Source: Palsa-459 sp035510855
GTDB taxonomy: Bacteria; Actinomycetota; Acidimicrobiia; Acidimicrobiales; RAAP-2
DNA length: 34,388 nucleotides
Direction of reading: 5' to 3'
Assembly: GCA_035510855.1 (NCBI GenBank)
Contig: DATKGG010000071.1
Span: forward strand, 1-34,388
This document shows positions 30,400 to 34,388 of this stretch, piece by piece. Every line of letters starts with the position of its first letter. Position 1 is the first letter of the stretch. The notes under the pieces were generated by a model. It ran no database searches and was not told where the DNA came from. It was given only the letters and a program-made list of their open reading frames with translations. The translations under genes and the position numbers were made by a program.

Positions 30400-32433
30400 A
30401 TGACCCTCCTCAGAGTCAGCGATCTGCAGACGACCTACCGGATGCGAACCAGCTCCGTGGTCGCCGTCGACGGGGTCAGCTTCGAGATCGATGCGGGCGA
30501 GTGCGTCGGGGTCGTTGGCGAGTCGGGTTGCGGCAAGACCACGATCGGCATGTCGATGATGCGACTGCTTGCTGCCAACGGGCACGTCACCGGCGGCGAG
30601 ATCCTCTTCGAGGATCGCGACCTCTCACGGATCTCCGATCGGCAGATGCGCTCCGTGCGAGGCAACTCCATGGCGCTCATCCCACAGGACCCGATGACCT
30701 CTCTGCACCCCGTGACGAAGATCGGCCAGCAGATTGCTGAGGGCTTTCGGATTCACCGAAGCGTCTCAAAGCAAAAGGGGCTCGAAAGGGCGCTTGAGGT
30801 CTTGAAGATGGTCGAGATGCCGAATCCTGAGGACCGGCTCGGCCAGTATCCATTTGAGCTGTCAGGTGGACTCCGCCAGCGCGTCATGATTGCTATGGCG
30901 CTCGTGTGCGAGCCGAAGCTCTTGATTGCCGATGAGCCGACGACGGCACTCGACGTCACGATCCAGGCCCAGATTCTGGACGTTCTCGACCACCTCCGCG
31001 AGCAGTTCGGCATGGCCATCATGCTCATCACCCACGACATGGGTGTCATCGCGGGCCGGACCGATCGCGTCGTCGTGATGTACGCCGGTCGCAAGATCGA
31101 AGAGGGCACCACCGCCCAGGTGTTCGATCAGATGCGGCATCCCTACACCCAGGCGCTGCTCTCCTCGGTGCCGAAGATCGACACGGCGTCGTCGACGCGG
31201 CTGGAGTCGATTCCTGGACTGCCGCCGGATCTGGCAAAGGAGATCGTCGGCTGCAGGTTCGCGCCACGCTGCCGGTTCGCGACGGCCGAGTGCGAGGCGG
31301 TGGAGCCCCAGCTCGGCGGGGACGACGGACACGTCTTTGCCTGCTATCACCCCATCTCGGGCCCCCAGTCCGTCACGATCACGAGCCGCACCAGTACCAA
31401 CCGAACAATGACCGATCTCCCACCGCTGCTCACGGTCTCCAACATCGTCAAGGACTTTCCCCTGCGCGAGACGAAGCTGCTCTCACGGCAGCGTCGCGCG
31501 GTCAGCGCCGTTGCGGACGTGAGCTTCGAGGTGCGAGAGGGCGAGACATTCGGCCTTGTTGGCGAGTCTGGCTGCGGCAAGACGACGGTCGGTCGGCTCA
31601 TCGTCGGGCTCGAGGAGCTGACCTCGGGCGAGATCACCTTTGCGGGTAGGTCCGAGGGCCTGCGCGGCCATGCGGCAAAGGTGGCCGACGCGCGTCTCCG
31701 CCAAATGATGTTCCAGGACCCCTATGCATCCTTGAATCCGCGAAAGCGGGTCCGGGACATCATCGCCGAGCCGCTGGAGATCCAAAAGGAAGGTTCGACC
31801 AAGTCGCGTCTCCAGAGCGTCATCGATCTGCTGAACGAGGTGGGCCTCCCGGCCAATGCTGCGGATCGCTACCCGCATGAGTTCTCAGGCGGCCAGCGAC
31901 AGCGGATCGGATTCGCGCGGGCGCTCGCGGTCCGCCCGAAGATCGTGATCGCCGACGAGCCCGTTTCGGCGCTCGACGTCTCCATTCAGGCACAGATCCT
32001 CAATCTGATGGACGACCTCAGCGAGACCTACGGACTCTCCTACATCTTCATCAGCCATGACCTCGCCGTCGTCCGCTACATCGCCAATCGCATCGGGGTC
32101 ATGTACCTCGGCAAGCTCGTCGAGGTCGGCCCGGCAGACGACGTCTTCTCGAACCCCGCGCACCACTACACGCAAGGACTCCTGGACGCCGTGCCGATAC
32201 CCGACGTCCTGCACGCAAAGGACCGGAAGGGCCAGCAGGTTCGCGGCGAGCTTCCGAGCGCCGTCGACCCGCCGTCGGGCTGCAGGTTCCGAACCCGCTG
32301 TCCGGCCGCAACCGAGATCTGCGCGCAAGAGGTGCCCGTCTACTCACAGGTGAGCGAGGGCCACGTCGTTGCCTGCCACCACCCGTTGCGGACGACTGTC
32401 GAGTTGGGCTCATCGACGGCCACGGCCGCCTAG
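30400..32433 (+). CDS. Fused double ATPase of a peptide/nickel-class ABC importer (OppD-OppF type)
   Basis: A 677-residue protein made of two complete nucleotide-binding domains. NBD1 has Walker A GESGCGKTT (Lys46), signature ELSGGLRQRV, Walker B LLIADEPTTALD and LITHDMG. NBD2 has Walker A GESGCGKTT (Lys394), signature FSGGQRQRI, IVIADEPVSALD and FISHDLA. Each half ends in the oligopeptide-transporter C-terminal region with four cysteines (CRFAPRCRFATAEC to ACYHP; CRFRTRCPAATEIC to ACHHP). This spacing is typical of OppD/DppD; in mycobacterial OppABCD, whose OppD is also fused, the region is reported to hold Fe-S. It powers uptake of oligopeptides or similar ligands with the two permeases downstream. 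Confidence 0.93.
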   Translation: MTLLRVSDLQTTYRMRTSSVVAVDGVSFEIDAGECVGVVGESGCGKTTIGMSMMRLLAANGHVTGGEILFEDRDLSRISDRQMRSVRGNSMALIPQDPMTSLHPVTKIGQQIAEGFRIHRSVSKQKGLERALEVLKMVEMPNPEDRLGQYPFELSGGLRQRVMIAMALVCEPKLLIADEPTTALDVTIQAQILDVLDHLREQFGMAIMLITHDMGVIAGRTDRVVVMYAGRKIEEGTTAQVFDQMRHPYTQALLSSVPKIDTASSTRLESIPGLPPDLAKEIVGCRFAPRCRFATAECEAVEPQLGGDDGHVFACYHPISGPQSVTITSRTSTNRTMTDLPPLLTVSNIVKDFPLRETKLLSRQRRAVSAVADVSFEVREGETFGLVGESGCGKTTVGRLIVGLEELTSGEITFAGRSEGLRGHAAKVADARLRQMMFQDPYASLNPRKRVRDIIAEPLEIQKEGSTKSRLQSVIDLLNEVGLPANAADRYPHEFSGGQRQRIGFARALAVRPKIVIADEPVSALDVSIQAQILNLMDDLSETYGLSYIFISHDLAVVRYIANRIGVMYLGKLVEVGPADDVFSNPAHHYTQGLLDAVPIPDVLHAKDRKGQQVRGELPSAVDPPSGCRFRTRCPAATEICAQEVPVYSQVSEGHVVACHHPLRTTVELGSSTATAA

Positions 32434-32510
32434 AGGCAGGGGGCTAACGCCTCTCAACAAGAGCAAGACAAAGGCCACCGCGTCGACTGCCCGCTCCGCT
32501 GGCCTGCTGT

Positions 32511-32516
32511 TAGCAT
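32511..32516 (+). promoter_or_regulatory. Leaderless -10 element for the first permease gene
   Basis: TAGCAT ends 6 nt before GTG 32523. With the 89-nt gap after the ATPase gene, this suggests a second promoter inside the transporter locus. Confidence 0.5.
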
Positions 32517-32522
32517 CGTGCG

Positions 32523-33521
32523 GTGCGGTACATCGGGGCACGCCTCCTGCAAGGGGTCCTGATCCTCTTCGGCGTGGCCGTCATCACGTTCTTCCTTCCA
32601 AACCTGTACACGAGCCCGTTGACGATCGCGGTCAAGGTCCTCGGCACGAACAGGGTGCACCATGGCGCCTACAACTTGTGGCTGGCCAAGGAGGGCCTCA
32701 ACAAGCCGATCGTCGTTCGATTCTTCAACTGGCTTGGCGGGGTGGTCCACGGCAACTTCGGGGTCGCCTACGCCGAGTCGACTCCCACGCACGACGTGCC
32801 GGTGACGGCCGTGGTCGGCGGCAACGCGTGGCGGTCCGTCTATCTGGTCTTCATCCCGACGATCCTCTCGGTGCTCATCGCGATCCCCATCGGACTGACC
32901 CAAGCGGTCCGCCGCAACAAGGTCTACGACCACGTCATGACCACCTTCGTCTACGTCCTGTACTCGACGCCCGCGGTGCTGGTCTGCATCCTGCTCGCGT
33001 ACTACTCCGCGATCGAGCTCGGCATCGGCACGGTGTCGGTCAGCTCGGATGCACTCGGCATCTCGCCGTCGGCATTCCCCTGGTGGATGCTCAATCACCT
33101 CAACCAGTTCATCCTGCCCTTTGCCGCGATCATCTGTCTGTCGATCGGCGGCCTCACGCGCTACATGCGCGGATCGGCGCTTGACACCCTCGTGCAGGAC
33201 TACGTGCGCACCGCGCGAGCGAAGGGCGCCAGTCCCACTCGCGTCCTCTTCCGACACGTGCTCCGCCCCTCAGTCATCCCGCTCGTCACCATCCTCGGCC
33301 TGACACTTCCTGTGATCATCGGTGGCGCGCTGATCATCGAGAACATCTTCAACTATCCGGGGATGGGCGTTCTCACCGTGAACTCGATCACCGACAACGA
33401 CTACACCGTCGTCATGGCCATCACCTTGATCACGGCGATCCTCACCGTGGGCGGCAACCTCTTGGCGGACGTCTTCGTGGCGATCGCGGACCCCCGGGTC
33501 CGCCTTGGGGCCTCCAGGTAG
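32523..33521 (+). CDS. ABC importer permease, OppB/DppB family
   Basis: A 332-residue integral membrane protein. The usual N-terminal anchor (RYIGARLLQGVLILFGVAVI) is followed by an extracytoplasmic loop and about five more helices. The cytoplasmic coupling loop reads DYVRTARAKGASPTRVLFRH, and the family ending NPL/ADPRVR is kept as IADPRVRLGA. It forms half of the channel for peptides or related ligands. GTG 32523 is chosen because it begins exactly at the family's N-terminus and has the -10 box 6 nt upstream. The second permease gene begins three bases after its stop. Confidence 0.93.
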   Translation: MRYIGARLLQGVLILFGVAVITFFLPNLYTSPLTIAVKVLGTNRVHHGAYNLWLAKEGLNKPIVVRFFNWLGGVVHGNFGVAYAESTPTHDVPVTAVVGGNAWRSVYLVFIPTILSVLIAIPIGLTQAVRRNKVYDHVMTTFVYVLYSTPAVLVCILLAYYSAIELGIGTVSVSSDALGISPSAFPWWMLNHLNQFILPFAAIICLSIGGLTRYMRGSALDTLVQDYVRTARAKGASPTRVLFRHVLRPSVIPLVTILGLTLPVIIGGALIIENIFNYPGMGVLTVNSITDNDYTVVMAITLITAILTVGGNLLADVFVAIADPRVRLGASR

Positions 33522-33524
33522 CTG

Positions 33525-34388
33525 ATGAAGCGCATAACCGGACCCGTCGGCACACATGGTGGCCCAATCAACACGGACCTGATGCTCAACGACGAGCAGA
33601 TGCTCGCGGCGGAAGAGGCGATCGAACACGGGATCGCGTCGGGCGGCGAGGTTGCTGGCAGCGGCTCCATGGCCCGCCAGATGCTTCGCGTCTTCATTCA
33701 GAACAAGCTCGCCGTGACCTCCGCGATCTTCATCTTCCTGCTGGTCATGGGCTGCATCATCGTGCCCCTCTTCTACTCGCAGAGCTACTGGACCGAGGCG
33801 TCGTCGAACTTCTCGAGCACGTGCTTCCCGAACACGCAGTCTGGGAACCTCGGGAACGCTGCGCCGAGCCTCGGGCACCTCCTCGGCTGCACGACGGGCT
33901 ACGACAATGTGGCGCTGGTCTTCTATTCCGGTCGGTTCTCGCTCGCGATCGGTGGGCTTGCCGGCGTGGTGACGATCGTCGTCGGCACGCTCTACGGCAT
34001 CATTGCGGGCTACAAGGGTGGCAAGACCGATGCGATTCTCATGCGAATCAACGACGTCTTCCTCTCGATCCCTGGCCTCTACCTGCTCCTCCTCGTCATC
34101 GCCATCTACGGCAGCTCGCTCAACAGCCTCATCGCCGTCATCGGATTCACGAGTTGGTTCGGCGTCGCGCGTCTGATGCGCGGTGAGGCACAGATCCAGC
34201 GAGATCGCGAGTTCTCACAGGCTGCCCGGTCCATGGGAGCAACCAGTCGGCGGGTCATGTGGAAGCACGTGCTGCCGAACTCGGTGTCCACCATGATGAC
34301 GGCCGCGACGTTCGCGATCGGCGACGCCGTCATTGTTCTGTCGGTCATTGGCTATCTCGGGCTCGCTCTCAACCCCCCCGACTCCCCC
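33525..34388 (+). CDS. ABC importer permease, OppC/DppC family (3' end outside window)
   Basis: From ATG 33525 the frame stays open to the window edge (288 codons so far). An N-terminal cytoplasmic segment of about 50 residues precedes the first helix (LAVTSAIFIFLLVMGCIIVP). The extracytoplasmic loop carries two cysteines (SSTCFPN, LLGCTTGYD). Later come RFSLAIGGLAGVVTIVVG, RINDVFLSIPGLYLLLLV and the coupling loop QAARSMGATSRRVMWKHVLP, all family features. It pairs with the preceding permease. About 20 to 40 residues are probably missing. A substrate-binding gene may follow beyond the window. Confidence 0.93.
   Translation, partial: MKRITGPVGTHGGPINTDLMLNDEQMLAAEEAIEHGIASGGEVAGSGSMARQMLRVFIQNKLAVTSAIFIFLLVMGCIIVPLFYSQSYWTEASSNFSSTCFPNTQSGNLGNAAPSLGHLLGCTTGYDNVALVFYSGRFSLAIGGLAGVVTIVVGTLYGIIAGYKGGKTDAILMRINDVFLSIPGLYLLLLVIAIYGSSLNSLIAVIGFTSWFGVARLMRGEAQIQRDREFSQAARSMGATSRRVMWKHVLPNSVSTMMTAATFAIGDAVIVLSVIGYLGLALNPPDSP

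Noticed and set aside
1..34388. CRISPR array, rRNA genes, prophage genes or integron
   Set aside because: I saw no regularly spaced short direct repeats, no rRNA-like blocks, no structural phage genes and no integrase frame.

Overview
This window looks like chromosomal DNA of a high-GC, deep-branching actinobacterium. The best marker is a full-length fused E2-like/E1 2-oxoglutarate decarboxylase/dehydrogenase (Kgd type), a form typical of Actinobacteria. Strong GC3 bias, frequent GTG starts, many 4-base ATGA/GTGA overlaps and apparently leaderless transcripts agree. A lineage near Acidimicrobiia is my inference, not something the sequence proves.

Layout. (1) Bases 1-4919 are a lower-GC accessory region. 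It holds two copies of a FemAB/GNAT_6-type acyltransferase (the first cut by the window edge), an ArsP-like permease, a small hypothetical gene, a 29-bp perfect palindrome and a frameshifted IS1380-family transposase. It stops at the 3' end of tRNA-Val(UAC) (4921-4993). A tRNA-3'-end-like sequence in the same orientation at 1912-1940 suggests an old tRNA-associated island. (2) 5028-9151: inositol-monophosphatase-like enzyme, a hypothetical protein, a lipoprotein, a large membrane acyltransferase with a C-terminal SGNH domain, and a small acidic hypothetical protein. (3) 9271-12585: a three-gene operon with a sigma/HTH-like protein, a membrane-anchored Thr-rich protein and a membrane-anchored BTAD regulator. 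(4) 15950-12516 (minus): alpha/beta hydrolase, membrane-fused MurF-like ligase and D-Ala-D-Ala ligase, the last two linked to cell-wall precursor synthesis. (5) A compact UvrD/PcrA-type helicase, then a decayed tnpB. (6) 18283-21239: GlcD-type FAD oxidase overlapping a ThDP-dependent acetolactate-synthase-like enzyme. (7) Minus strand 25189-21267: FabZ dehydratase, exonuclease III, GNAT acetyltransferase and, behind a hairpin, a family 5 solute-binding protein. (8) 25351-30086: kgd, translationally coupled to a Regnase/NYN-type RNase with an S1-like tail. (9) 30400-34388: peptide/nickel-class ABC importer made of a fused double ATPase and two permeases, the last running off the window.

The most general signal is regulatory. 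Ten genes that begin a transcription unit, on both strands, carry TANNNT (nine of them TAGNNT) ending exactly 6 or 7 nt before the start codon, with no visible Shine-Dalgarno. This fits leaderless mRNAs and helps fix several start codons. The most interesting candidate systems are the kgd-NYN/S1 RNase operon and the sigma-like/Thr-rich/BTAD membrane operon.
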